A stretch of 64,000 nucleotides of DNA from SZUA-365 sp964635845 (GTDB lineage Bacteria; Bacteroidota; Ignavibacteria; SZUA-365), in NCBI GenBank assembly GCA_964635845.1, contig CAZWNO010000006.1, positions 14,438-78,437 on the forward strand, written 5' to 3'. The position numbers and the translations under genes are program-made. The notes beneath the pieces were generated by a model. It was not told the DNA's origin. It did no database searches and saw nothing but the letters and a program-made list of their open reading frames with translations. Position 1 is the first letter of the stretch, and each line of letters starts with the position of its first letter. Below, one piece after another: positions 16,061 to 24,609 of this stretch.

Positions 16061-16606
16061 ATGGCTTCGACACTGACACTTCTCGATGAAACCCTTCTCC
16101 GGTGGTACACGGTCCGCCGCGGGCTGATCCGCGAAGTATCCAATATTCCGCAGACGCGGATGACGTTCCGTGCGACACTCGAGACGCGCAGCATCATGGA
16201 CATCATCCATCACGTCCTCGAACTGTCCATCATCACCGTCGAGGAACTGGTGCGCGAAGACACCAATCCCGACCGCGCGAGCCTCTCGCAGCTCGCGAAT
16301 GTGTATGCACCCAACATCACGCGCGCCGATACGCAGGAAAAGCTCGTCAACCTGCTGGTGGAGCAATACCGCGACGCGGAGACGCGCCTGCGCGAATGCG
16401 GCGACCTGCACATGATGCAGCTCGTGCGCAGAATCGACGGTACGCTCGAGACGCGGATGACGCTGTTCGCGGATGCCGTCCAGCACGAGATGTACCACCG
16501 CGGACAGCTGACGGTCTACGCGCGGCTCATCGGCCTCGAGCCCGCGTTCACCCGGGACCGCCACATGGCCATGCCCGGCGCGTTCAATCCCGACACGCTG
16601 CGCTGA
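16061..16606 (+). CDS. DinB-family protein
   Basis: 181 aa four-helix-bundle protein. The metal-binding histidines are visible in the first and third helices (IIHHVLE near residue 50; QHEMYHRGQL near residue 145), as in the DinB/YfiT group of putative metal-dependent transferases. It stands alone between a terminator-like hairpin and the lpd gene. The substrate (bacillithiol- or mycothiol-type S-transfer in some relatives) cannot be inferred. Confidence 0.82.
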   Translation: MASTLTLLDETLLRWYTVRRGLIREVSNIPQTRMTFRATLETRSIMDIIHHVLELSIITVEELVREDTNPDRASLSQLANVYAPNITRADTQEKLVNLLVEQYRDAETRLRECGDLHMMQLVRRIDGTLETRMTLFADAVQHEMYHRGQLTVYARLIGLEPAFTRDRHMAMPGAFNPDTLR

Positions 16607-16750
16607 CATCCCGCACGGTGGGATCGATCCCGGCGCGCGGAGCCGTATACCGGCGCGCATTTCCTTCAGGCTTGCCTCCCCGTGCGGAGAGGGCTATCTT
16701 TCGAAAGTCGTACTTCCAACACAGAACGTATCGAGTGGAGATTCATCACA

Positions 16751-18148
16751 ATGGCACAAGCATTTGACGTTGTTGTTATCGGTGGCGGACCCGGCGGTTA
16801 TGTCGCCGCGATCCGCGCTTCACAGCTCGGATTCAGAACTGCCTGCGTCGAGGCGAAGCATCTCGGCGGCATCTGCCTCAACTGGGGCTGCATTCCGACC
16901 AAGTCTCTGCTCCGCAATGCGGAGATCTGGGAGATGGTGCAGCATGCCGACGACTACGGCCTGAAATTCGACAACGTCTCATTCGATTTCACCAGGATCA
17001 TCGCGCGCAGCCGCGGCATCGCCGACCGCATGTCGAAAGGCGTCGCGTTCCTGTTCAAGAAATACAACGTCACGCATATCGAGGCATACGGGAAACTGCT
17101 CGCGAAAAACCGCGTCGGCGCCTTCGACAGGGACGGAGCGCAGGTGGACGAAATCGAGGCCAGGCATATCATCATCGCAACCGGCGCGCGTCCGCGCAGC
17201 ATTCCGGGCATCGAGATCGACCGCGAGAAGGTCATTTCCTACTTCGAGGCCATGACGCTGACCGGTGTGCCGAAATCCCTGATCGTGCTCGGCGCGGGCG
17301 CCATCGGCGTGGAATTCGCGTACTTCTACCACACACTGGGCACACAGGTCACCATCGTCGAGATGCTCGAGCACATCCTCCCGATCGAGGACGAGGATGT
17401 CTCGAAGGAGCTGGAACGCAGTTTCCGCAAGCGGAAAATCGTGCTGAAGACGAAGACGAGAGTGCAGGGTATCGAAAAAACGGGCACGGGCGTCCGGGTC
17501 ACCGTCGCGACCGACAAGGGCGAAGAGGTGCTCGAGGGCGATATGGCGCTGATGGCCGTGGGCGTGCAGGGCAACGTGGAGAACATCGGCCTCGAGGAGA
17601 CCGGCGTCGCGCTCGAACGCGGTTACATCAAGGTGGACGAGTATTACCGCACCAACGTCGAGGGCGTGTACGCCATCGGGGACGTCGTGGGCCCTCCCTG
17701 GCTCGCGCATGTCGCATCGGCCGAGGGCATCACCTGCGCCGAGGCGATCGCCGGCAAGCATCCGCTCCCCGTCAACTATGACAACATCCCCGGCTGCACC
17801 TACTGCCAGCCCCAGGTCGCCAGTGTCGGCCTGACCGAGAAAAAGGCGCGCGAGCGCGGCTACGAGATCAAGGTCGGCAAGTTTCCATTCACCGCCTCGG
17901 GCAAGGCCGTGGCGGCGGGTCATTCCGAAGGCTTCGTGAAAATGATCTACGACGCGAAGTATGGCGAGCTGCTGGGCGCGCACATCATCGGCGCCGAGGC
18001 GACGGAGCTGATCGCGGAAGCCGCGCTCGGCCGCACTCTCGAGACCACCGAACACGAACTGCTGAAAACCGTGCATGCGCATCCGACGCTTTCGGAGGCG
18101 CTCATGGAGGCGACCGCGGTCGCGTACGGAGAATCCGTGAATATCTAG
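16751..18148 (+). CDS. lpdA: Dihydrolipoamide dehydrogenase (E3)
   Basis: 465 aa FAD-dependent disulfide oxidoreductase of 2-oxoacid dehydrogenase and glycine-cleavage complexes. The N-terminal GGGPGGY binds FAD. The redox-active cysteines are in CLNWGC (residues 42 and 47), the NAD-binding GAGAIGVEF lies mid-protein, and the C-terminal active-site HAHPTLSEA is present. Start taken at 16751; the frame is open 23 codons further upstream, but family proteins start at this Met. The genes for E1/E2 partners are not in the window. The BtpA-family gene follows after 34 bases, probably co-transcribed. Confidence 0.95.
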   Translation: MAQAFDVVVIGGGPGGYVAAIRASQLGFRTACVEAKHLGGICLNWGCIPTKSLLRNAEIWEMVQHADDYGLKFDNVSFDFTRIIARSRGIADRMSKGVAFLFKKYNVTHIEAYGKLLAKNRVGAFDRDGAQVDEIEARHIIIATGARPRSIPGIEIDREKVISYFEAMTLTGVPKSLIVLGAGAIGVEFAYFYHTLGTQVTIVEMLEHILPIEDEDVSKELERSFRKRKIVLKTKTRVQGIEKTGTGVRVTVATDKGEEVLEGDMALMAVGVQGNVENIGLEETGVALERGYIKVDEYYRTNVEGVYAIGDVVGPPWLAHVASAEGITCAEAIAGKHPLPVNYDNIPGCTYCQPQVASVGLTEKKARERGYEIKVGKFPFTASGKAVAAGHSEGFVKMIYDAKYGELLGAHIIGAEATELIAEAALGRTLETTEHELLKTVHAHPTLSEALMEATAVAYGESVNI

Positions 18149-18182
18149 TCTTTTATTCTTTAATCAGGAAGGAGAGGTCATC

Positions 18183-18995
18183 ATGGCACACAGACAGTTC
18201 CTCACTTCCATCCGCCTCATCGGCATGACGCACCTGCTGCCGCTGCCCGGCTCACCGGGCTATGGCGGGTCCCGCCAGCACATCTACGACCGCGCACTGG
18301 CCGATGCGTCGATATTGCAGCAGGCCGGCTTCGACGCCATCCTCGTCGAGAATTTCGGCGACGCTCCCTACGCCAAGAACGACGCGGGGAAACATGTCGT
18401 GGCGGACATGACCGCACTGATCACCGCCCTGCAGGATGAACTCACCATTCCCATCGGCGTGCAGGTGCTGCGCAACGACGCCACGGCATCGATCGCCGTC
18501 GCGGCCGCCACGGGCGCGCGCTTCGTCCGCATCAACGTGCACAGCGGCGCGATGGTCACCGATCAGGGCCTGATCGAAGGACGCGCGGATGAGACATTGC
18601 GTTTCCGCCGCAGCATCGATGCGCGGGAAATTTCCATCCTCGCGGACGTGTTCGTCAAGCATGGAACGCCACTCGCCCCCTGTTCCCTCGCGGATGCCGT
18701 GCGCGACACGGTCGAGCGCGGCCTGGCCGAGGGTGTGATTATCTCGGGAAGCGGCACCGGCGAGGAAACGGATCTCGAGGATGTGCAGACAGCAACAGCC
18801 GCGACCGCCGCCCCGGTCTTCGTGGGCAGCGGAGTCCGCCTCGAGACGCTGGCGGAGACCTTCGCCCTCGCACATGGCATCATCGTCGGCACGGCGATCA
18901 AGGTCGGACGCATCACGACCGCGCCCGTCGATCGCGAGGCCGCAATCGAGTTCTCGGCCCGCGCGCACCGTACGCTCACATCCCGCGGTTCCTGA
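18183..18995 (+). CDS. BtpA/SgcQ family (beta/alpha)8 protein
   Basis: 270 aa TIM-barrel protein of the BtpA family (LIGMTHLLPLPGSPGYGG at the N-terminus, VENFGDAPYAK, RFVRINVHSGAMVTDQG, GVIISGSGTGEETD). In cyanobacteria BtpA affects photosystem I assembly; in heterotrophs the role is unknown and SgcQ lies in sugar-metabolism clusters. It lies 34 bases downstream of lpdA after a ribosome-binding site (GGAGAGG). Its 3' end overlaps that of the convergent OmpA-type gene by 20 bases. Confidence 0.85.
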   Translation: MAHRQFLTSIRLIGMTHLLPLPGSPGYGGSRQHIYDRALADASILQQAGFDAILVENFGDAPYAKNDAGKHVVADMTALITALQDELTIPIGVQVLRNDATASIAVAAATGARFVRINVHSGAMVTDQGLIEGRADETLRFRRSIDAREISILADVFVKHGTPLAPCSLADAVRDTVERGLAEGVIISGSGTGEETDLEDVQTATAATAAPVFVGSGVRLETLAETFALAHGIIVGTAIKVGRITTAPVDREAAIEFSARAHRTLTSRGS

Positions 18996-20973
18996 GGACG
19001 ATCTCCACTTTCCTCCCGATGCGCGCGTCCTCGCCCACGACGGATGCGGGCTGCGGCTTCCCGTCGCTGTCGGGCACGAGGCGGTATGCGTCCATCTTCT
19101 GCCGGACGAGATACTCGAGCACGCGCTGCGCCCGCCGCGTGGCGAGCATGACGTTGTAGCTCTCGTCCCCCACGTCGTTCGCGTAGCCGCGGATTTCCGC
19201 GAACAGCTCGGGATGCTGGTTCAGCAGCCGCGCCGCATTGTCGAGAATGATCCGCGCTTCCTCGTTCAGCAGATCACTGTCAATCGGGAAAAACACCTCC
19301 GCGAGGACGACCTTGAGATTCTGTGTGCGTCCGGCGCCGCCGGCGAGATTCTGCAGCTTCAGCGCATCGTTGAGCGACTGTTCGACACCTTCCGCGAGAT
19401 AGTGCTCACGTGACGTTCCGGTCATGCTCACCGGTGCGAAGCGCAGGGATGCACGCATGCGCTCGCTGTCCTTTTTCTCGAATCGCAGGCGGTCGGACGC
19501 GGCCGTCGTCGTCTGGAAGAAATTCACCAGCAGCTCGCTGTTCCCCTCGGCGGCGACGTCCACCGCCCTGTTGACGATCACCTCACGGGCTTCGCTCTCC
19601 TTCGCTCCGAAGATCGGACGGAGATCGACATTGAGGAATTTCGCCTTGCTCAGGCTGCTCAGGTCATGGTCCCACGCCACGGTGGAGATCCTTACGATGT
19701 AATTCCCCCGCGGCAGCCTCGCATACCCGTCGTTCCTGTCGATCAGCAGCCGCAGATCGAGGAGTTCATCCGCGGTGAAAGTCGCCTCGCTTCCGTCGAG
19801 CACCAGGTCGGCGCTTCCCTGATAGAAAGTCATTCCGTCGCGCAGCATCTCGACATGGGATTTCAGCTGCATGCGGTCCTCCCCCGTCTGGACGGCGTGC
19901 AGCGTGAGCGCATCGGGACGCTCGCGGAAATCGCTGAGCCGCTCGATGGCCGCTATGGTCAGCTGTGTAAAAAGCTGAAGACTGCCTCCTTCCCCGACGG
20001 TCCGCCTGTCCTCGTGTGCCGCGCCGCGATCCGGCAGCAGCGCCAGGCTGCGCAGCTCCTTCGCCGCTTCCGCGTCATCGCTCTCGAGGGGAACCTGCAC
20101 CGCCTCTTCTTCTCGCCCGACATCATCCGCCATGTCGCGCCCCGTATCATGCGGTTGCGCGCGCGCCTCTTCCGCGCCTTCACCCGCGTCGTGTTCTTCC
20201 TGCCGCGTGCTGCCGGCGATGCGTCCCCCCTCGCCTGCGCCTGCGCCCGTGGCGCGGCGGCGGCGCGCGGCGGCACCCGGCTCCGGCTGCAGGGTGCTGA
20301 ACCGTTCCTCCTTCCTTCGCGACAGCTCGTCGTCGGTTCCTCCGGGACGGAGAAGAATGTTGATTCCCGCCGTGAACACCGACAGCGCGTCATTTCGATC
20401 ACCGGATCGGAGTCCGTCGAGATCGTCGGTATTCGTGAGGACGAGATCGTACCCAAACGTGAGCGCGACGGTCGGCGACAGCGGATACTCGAAACCTCCT
20501 CCGATCCCGTAAGTGATCGCGGCGCTGAAAAGCCGTTCCTCGAACCCGTTCTCGCCGTCGACGCGTGTCTGATGCATCAGAACGCCGACGCGCGGCCGCA
20601 GCACCGGGGTGAAGTGAAGCACGACCGGCAGCGCGAAGCGGAATCCGCCGGACAGTCCGAAATAATTGGATTTGTATCCCGTGATCACCTGACTGCCGTA
20701 CGCGGGGAAGAGGGGACGGCCGTTGATGTCCGCCGACAGCGTGCCGGCGAAGAGCGACGCGGTGAGTGCGATATCGCTCCGGACGTACCGTTCGAAGGTC
20801 AGCGTTCCGTATGGATGCATCGAGTAGTCCGCATACTTGATCGTCGCTTCCTCGCCGCCGACATTGACCCCGCCGTTCAATCCCAGACGTATTGCGCCCG
20901 GCGGATACGGCTGTGCGCGCATGACGGAAACACACAGCAGCAGAACGAGAATGGCAGTGGAAGAAGGTTTCAT
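18976..20973 (-). CDS. Outer-membrane protein with N-terminal barrel and C-terminal OmpA-like domain
   Basis: 665 aa from MKPSSTAIL. Signal peptide to about residue 22, then an eight-stranded barrel-like domain (about 25-215). A highly charged Arg/Glu/Ala-rich segment (about 225-310) follows, then a beta-rich region. The last about 110 residues form an OmpA-type peptidoglycan-binding domain (VFFPIDSDLLNEEA, AEIRGYANDVGDESYN, LATRRAQRV, GRKVEIVLRN). Role: anchoring the outer membrane to peptidoglycan. The low-complexity charged segment is unusual and may be a periplasmic spacer. Confidence 0.8.
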   Translation of the reverse strand: MKPSSTAILVLLLCVSVMRAQPYPPGAIRLGLNGGVNVGGEEATIKYADYSMHPYGTLTFERYVRSDIALTASLFAGTLSADINGRPLFPAYGSQVITGYKSNYFGLSGGFRFALPVVLHFTPVLRPRVGVLMHQTRVDGENGFEERLFSAAITYGIGGGFEYPLSPTVALTFGYDLVLTNTDDLDGLRSGDRNDALSVFTAGINILLRPGGTDDELSRRKEERFSTLQPEPGAAARRRRATGAGAGEGGRIAGSTRQEEHDAGEGAEEARAQPHDTGRDMADDVGREEEAVQVPLESDDAEAAKELRSLALLPDRGAAHEDRRTVGEGGSLQLFTQLTIAAIERLSDFRERPDALTLHAVQTGEDRMQLKSHVEMLRDGMTFYQGSADLVLDGSEATFTADELLDLRLLIDRNDGYARLPRGNYIVRISTVAWDHDLSSLSKAKFLNVDLRPIFGAKESEAREVIVNRAVDVAAEGNSELLVNFFQTTTAASDRLRFEKKDSERMRASLRFAPVSMTGTSREHYLAEGVEQSLNDALKLQNLAGGAGRTQNLKVVLAEVFFPIDSDLLNEEARIILDNAARLLNQHPELFAEIRGYANDVGDESYNVMLATRRAQRVLEYLVRQKMDAYRLVPDSDGKPQPASVVGEDARIGRKVEIVLRNRGM

Positions 20974-21026
20974 CAGTGCGCGTGGGAGAGGATGAAGAAA
21001 CACGGAGATACAGAAGCGTCACAGCG

Positions 21027-21060
21027 AAAAAAAGCGGAGCCCCGGGGGGCTCCGTTATAG
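21027..21060 (-). terminator. Intrinsic terminator of the FG-GAP T9SS gene
   Basis: On the minus strand CGGAGCCCC pairs with GGGGCTCCG and is followed by CTTTTTTT. It sits about 27 bases past the stop at 21087. Confidence 0.85.
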
Positions 21061-21086
21061 TATCGAAATTTTCCGACTTGGGAAAG

Positions 21087-23498
21087 CTACTTCACGACCA
21101 CCATGTTGCGGGAAACCGTGCGGCCGTTCATGGTGAGCACGTAGCTGTAGGTGCCACTGGCCACCGGCATGCCGGCATTGTCAAGGCCGTTCCAGGTCAC
21201 CACGTGCGTGCCGGCTTCCTGCCGGCCGCCTGCGAGCGTCCGCACCAGCGCACCGCGGGCATCATACAGCTGTACGCGCGCGTCGCCGGCGTTCGTGATC
21301 GTGTAGGAGATGCTGGTCATGCCGTGCGTCGAACGCGCGAACGGATTCGGATAGTTCTGATCGAGCTGCAGTGCGGCGGGCGCCGACGGATCGTCGCCGA
21401 CGGATACCGGATCCGACTCGATGAGATTGTGCAGCTGGTTGATCGCCGGATTCAGCATTGACATGTTCGAGCCGTCAGGCCAGGTCACGACGACGGAATC
21501 GATCGCGGTCGCCGTGCCGATGCCGACGTACTGGACGAGCGGCGCCTGCGAACCGGCGCCCTTGCCGATGGTGATCCAGCGCGTCCGCGTGGTCGTTCCG
21601 GTGATTACCTCCACCTTCGCGCCGACGGAGTGGATGTTCTTCGTCTTGCTGCGCACGTTGAACGCGACCCAGTTCCCGGTGCCGGCCATGTCATTGCGAT
21701 AGAGCTTCAGGCCGGTTTCGGATGCAATGCTCAGGTCGAGGTCGCCGTCGTTGTCATAGTCGACCCAGACCACGCCAAGACTGTACATTGCGTCGATGCC
21801 CGCCTCGTAGGTCACATTGGTGAAGCTGCCGTCGGGATTTTGCTTGTACAGGTACGCATTGAAGCAGTTCTCGCCCGGTGTCACCGCGACGTCGAGCAAT
21901 CCGTCGTTGTCGAAATCACCCCATGCCGCATCGGCATTGTAGAGGTCGAATGCCAGCTTCGACTCAGCGTTGTCGACCTGCGTGAACACGGCGTTAGGGT
22001 AGCCGCTGTTCTTCCATACCGCCGTGCGATCGCCCGCGAGAAGGCGGAATTTCTCCAGGCCCTCACCGACGAAGATGTCGACGTCGCCGTCGTTGTCGTA
22101 ATCCGCGACGTCGCAGCCGCGCGAGTTGCCGAAGAGCCCGAGATAGTTCGGATCGGTCTTCATCACACCCTGCAGGCCGTGCAGGTTCGCGATTTCGCGG
22201 AGGTAGCCGTTGCCCTGGTTCTCGAAGAGGTAATTCGGCTGCAGGCGATTGTTCGTGCAGTACAGGTCGAGATCGCCGTCGCCGTCGATGTCGGCCCAGT
22301 TCACACCGGTGACCGGGCGATAGCCCGTGATCTGCTTGCTCTGGTCGTAGGGATCGCGGCCATACTGGCCGGAACGATACCCGCCGAGAACCGTGGTCTT
22401 GATGTCACGGAATTTCCCGTTCTGCGAGTTGCCGTAGAAGTAGCCTTCGTACGCGGCTCCGCGGATCAGCGCGGAGTCGTTCGGATTCGCCGGATTCTTC
22501 TGGTACATGTATTCGCCGTGCGCGACGAAGAAGTCGAGGAAATAATCGCCGTCGTAATCGTTGAAGGCCATCGCCGTGGTGTTGCGTCCCGGACCGAATC
22601 CCGGCTCGGTGTCCTTGACGAAGGTCCCGTTGTCGTTGATGTAAAGCAGCGTCGCGGGTTGGCATACGATGTCGAGATCGCCATCGTTGTCGATGTCCGC
22701 GAACATGTTGACATCGCTGCCCCCGTCATAGCCGACGGTGGAGGCGACGTTGCTGAACTTCCCGTTGCCGTTGTTCCGCATCAGGTTGGCGCCGTACAGG
22801 AGATCCTGGTAGCCGTCATTGTCGAAATCGCCCCAGCTCAATCGCAGGCCGTCGGGCATGAGATTCAGTCCGGCTGTCAGCTGCGCCTGCGTGAAGAAAT
22901 TCTGCGCGGGCGGATCGTACTCGACTTTCACGCCGACATACCAGTTGTTGATCGCCATGCCTCCGGTGAAATGCGCGTTGAACGGAATGTACGGCGGCTG
23001 CACAGGCATCCAATAGGAGCTCGTGAACATCGTGTCGCCCTCCGCCGTGGCGCAGGTCGGAGTCTGTGTGATCGCATCCATGCGCACCTTCACGTTCGGA
23101 CCGAGCGGTTGTATGCCCACGAAAAAGCTCGTGGGACGCGAGAGCGTGGGCAGCGGATCCGAGAAGGGGAAACGGATGAGCGTGGATCCGACGGGGATGA
23201 ATGCCTTGATCGCGATGGCGGGGGAAAGCAGGAGCGGATATTCGCCGCCGCCGTCCCGTCCGAAGAGATACACCATGACGCTGTCGCTGGCCGCCTGCTC
23301 GGTGACGAACCACGCGTTGATTTCGTGGAGCTTCGCGGGACGATCGACTTCGAAGCGCGTCAGCATGATCGACAGCGGCTGCGCGTTGAGCGTGTAGTAA
23401 TTCTGATCAGCCTGATAGTAGAACAGGTCCACCACCTGCGCCTGGCTGACGCCGGAAGCGATCAGCATGAGCAGTAACATCGGAAGCAGTTTTTTCAT
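21087..23498 (-). CDS. T9SS-secreted FG-GAP/VCBS repeat protein with ASPIC/UnbV domain
   Basis: 803 aa from MKKLLPMLLL. Signal peptide (to SQAQ). The N-terminal third is a beta-sandwich-like region, followed by repeated FG-GAP/VCBS propeller units marked by D-x-D-x-D-G motifs (e.g. DFDNDGYQDLLYG, DIDGDGDLDLYC, DYDNDGDVDIFVG, DYDNDGDLDLSIA). An ASPIC/UnbV segment (NWVAFNVRSKTKNIHSVGAK) and a type A sorting tail follow (QLDQNYPNPFARST; GTYSYVLTMNG). Expected location: cell surface or exterior. Monocistronic, with its own terminator. Confidence 0.88.
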   Translation of the reverse strand: MKKLLPMLLLMLIASGVSQAQVVDLFYYQADQNYYTLNAQPLSIMLTRFEVDRPAKLHEINAWFVTEQAASDSVMVYLFGRDGGGEYPLLLSPAIAIKAFIPVGSTLIRFPFSDPLPTLSRPTSFFVGIQPLGPNVKVRMDAITQTPTCATAEGDTMFTSSYWMPVQPPYIPFNAHFTGGMAINNWYVGVKVEYDPPAQNFFTQAQLTAGLNLMPDGLRLSWGDFDNDGYQDLLYGANLMRNNGNGKFSNVASTVGYDGGSDVNMFADIDNDGDLDIVCQPATLLYINDNGTFVKDTEPGFGPGRNTTAMAFNDYDGDYFLDFFVAHGEYMYQKNPANPNDSALIRGAAYEGYFYGNSQNGKFRDIKTTVLGGYRSGQYGRDPYDQSKQITGYRPVTGVNWADIDGDGDLDLYCTNNRLQPNYLFENQGNGYLREIANLHGLQGVMKTDPNYLGLFGNSRGCDVADYDNDGDVDIFVGEGLEKFRLLAGDRTAVWKNSGYPNAVFTQVDNAESKLAFDLYNADAAWGDFDNDGLLDVAVTPGENCFNAYLYKQNPDGSFTNVTYEAGIDAMYSLGVVWVDYDNDGDLDLSIASETGLKLYRNDMAGTGNWVAFNVRSKTKNIHSVGAKVEVITGTTTRTRWITIGKGAGSQAPLVQYVGIGTATAIDSVVVTWPDGSNMSMLNPAINQLHNLIESDPVSVGDDPSAPAALQLDQNYPNPFARSTHGMTSISYTITNAGDARVQLYDARGALVRTLAGGRQEAGTHVVTWNGLDNAGMPVASGTYSYVLTMNGRTVSRNMVVVK

Positions 23499-23537
23499 AC
23501 CAACCTCATCTGATGAAAACGAATGAGAAAACATCCA

Positions 23538-24599
23538 CTATAGAATTTCCGCGTAGACGCTGTCCTCCGTGTACGGGAGCGTGATTTCGTCCAGTATGCG
23601 CACGGCCTCGGCATGATCGGCCTGCGCCAGCGCGAGCATGCGCTCGATCGGACGCAGGGCGCGCCTGCGCAGCTGCTCGGGCACGACGATCCCGGGCCGG
23701 CGGTCGCGCATGCAAAGATACAGTTTTTCCAGCGTGTTCACCTTCATGTAGTCGCACATGTTGCAGGCGCAGCCGTTGTGCGGCGGCGCCGCGATGAACT
23801 CCTTCTCCGGCTCGGCCTTCTTCATCTGGTGCAGGATGCCGGCTTCGGTCGCGACGATGAAGCGGCGCGCGGCACTTTCCTGTACGTGCCGGAGCAGCGC
23901 GCTGGTCGATCCGATGAAGTCGGCCTTCCGCAGCACCGTTTCCTCGCATTCGGGATGCGCGATCACCGCGGCGTCGGGCCAGGCCGCGCGCAGCTCGTCG
24001 ATGCGCCGCTCGCTGAACTGCTCGTGCACCGTGCACACGCCCTGCCAGAGCAGCATTCGGCGTCCGGTCCGGTCGCGGACATAGGCCCCGAGGTTCTTGT
24101 CGGGAGAAAAAAGGATCGGTATATCCTCTGGGATCTTCTCCAGGATCGTCTCGGCGCTGCTCGACGTGCAGATCACGTCGCTGAGCGCCTTCACCTCCGC
24201 CGTGCAGTTGATGTAGGTGACGGCGAGGTGGTCGGGGTGCATGGCGCGGAAACGGCGGAACAGATGCGCGGGCGCACTTTCGGCGAGAGAGCAGCCGGCG
24301 TTCATGTCCGGGATGAGCACCGTCTTTTCCGGATTCAGGATTTTCGCGGTCTCGGCCATGAAATGCACGCCGGCGAACACGATGACATCGGCGTCGGTTT
24401 CGCGGGCGCGCCGGGACAGCTCGAAACTGTCACCGCGGATATCCGCGATGTCCTGGATGATGGAATCCTGATAGTAATGCGCGAGAATGACCGCGTGCAT
24501 TTCCTCCTTGAGCCGGAGGATCTCCCGCACCATGGTCAGCTCGTCCATGGATGCGACCGCACCGGATGCGGCTGCCTGTGTATGCGTTCTGCTGTCCAT
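23538..24599 (-). CDS. nadA: Quinolinate synthase A
   Basis: 353 aa. Condenses iminoaspartate with dihydroxyacetone phosphate to quinolinate in NAD synthesis. Cysteines expected to bind the [4Fe-4S] cluster are visible in AGCSLAES (about 103), QGVCTVHE (about 189) and the C-terminal CACNMC (about 277-282). HYYQDSIIQDIADI near the N-terminus matches the family. nadB and nadC are not present in the window. The gene lies 10 bases downstream of glmS in the same direction. Confidence 0.95.
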   Translation of the reverse strand: MDSRTHTQAAASGAVASMDELTMVREILRLKEEMHAVILAHYYQDSIIQDIADIRGDSFELSRRARETDADVIVFAGVHFMAETAKILNPEKTVLIPDMNAGCSLAESAPAHLFRRFRAMHPDHLAVTYINCTAEVKALSDVICTSSSAETILEKIPEDIPILFSPDKNLGAYVRDRTGRRMLLWQGVCTVHEQFSERRIDELRAAWPDAAVIAHPECEETVLRKADFIGSTSALLRHVQESAARRFIVATEAGILHQMKKAEPEKEFIAAPPHNGCACNMCDYMKVNTLEKLYLCMRDRRPGIVVPEQLRRRALRPIERMLALAQADHAEAVRILDEITLPYTEDSVYAEIL

Positions 24600-24609
24600 G
24601 TGTCCTACG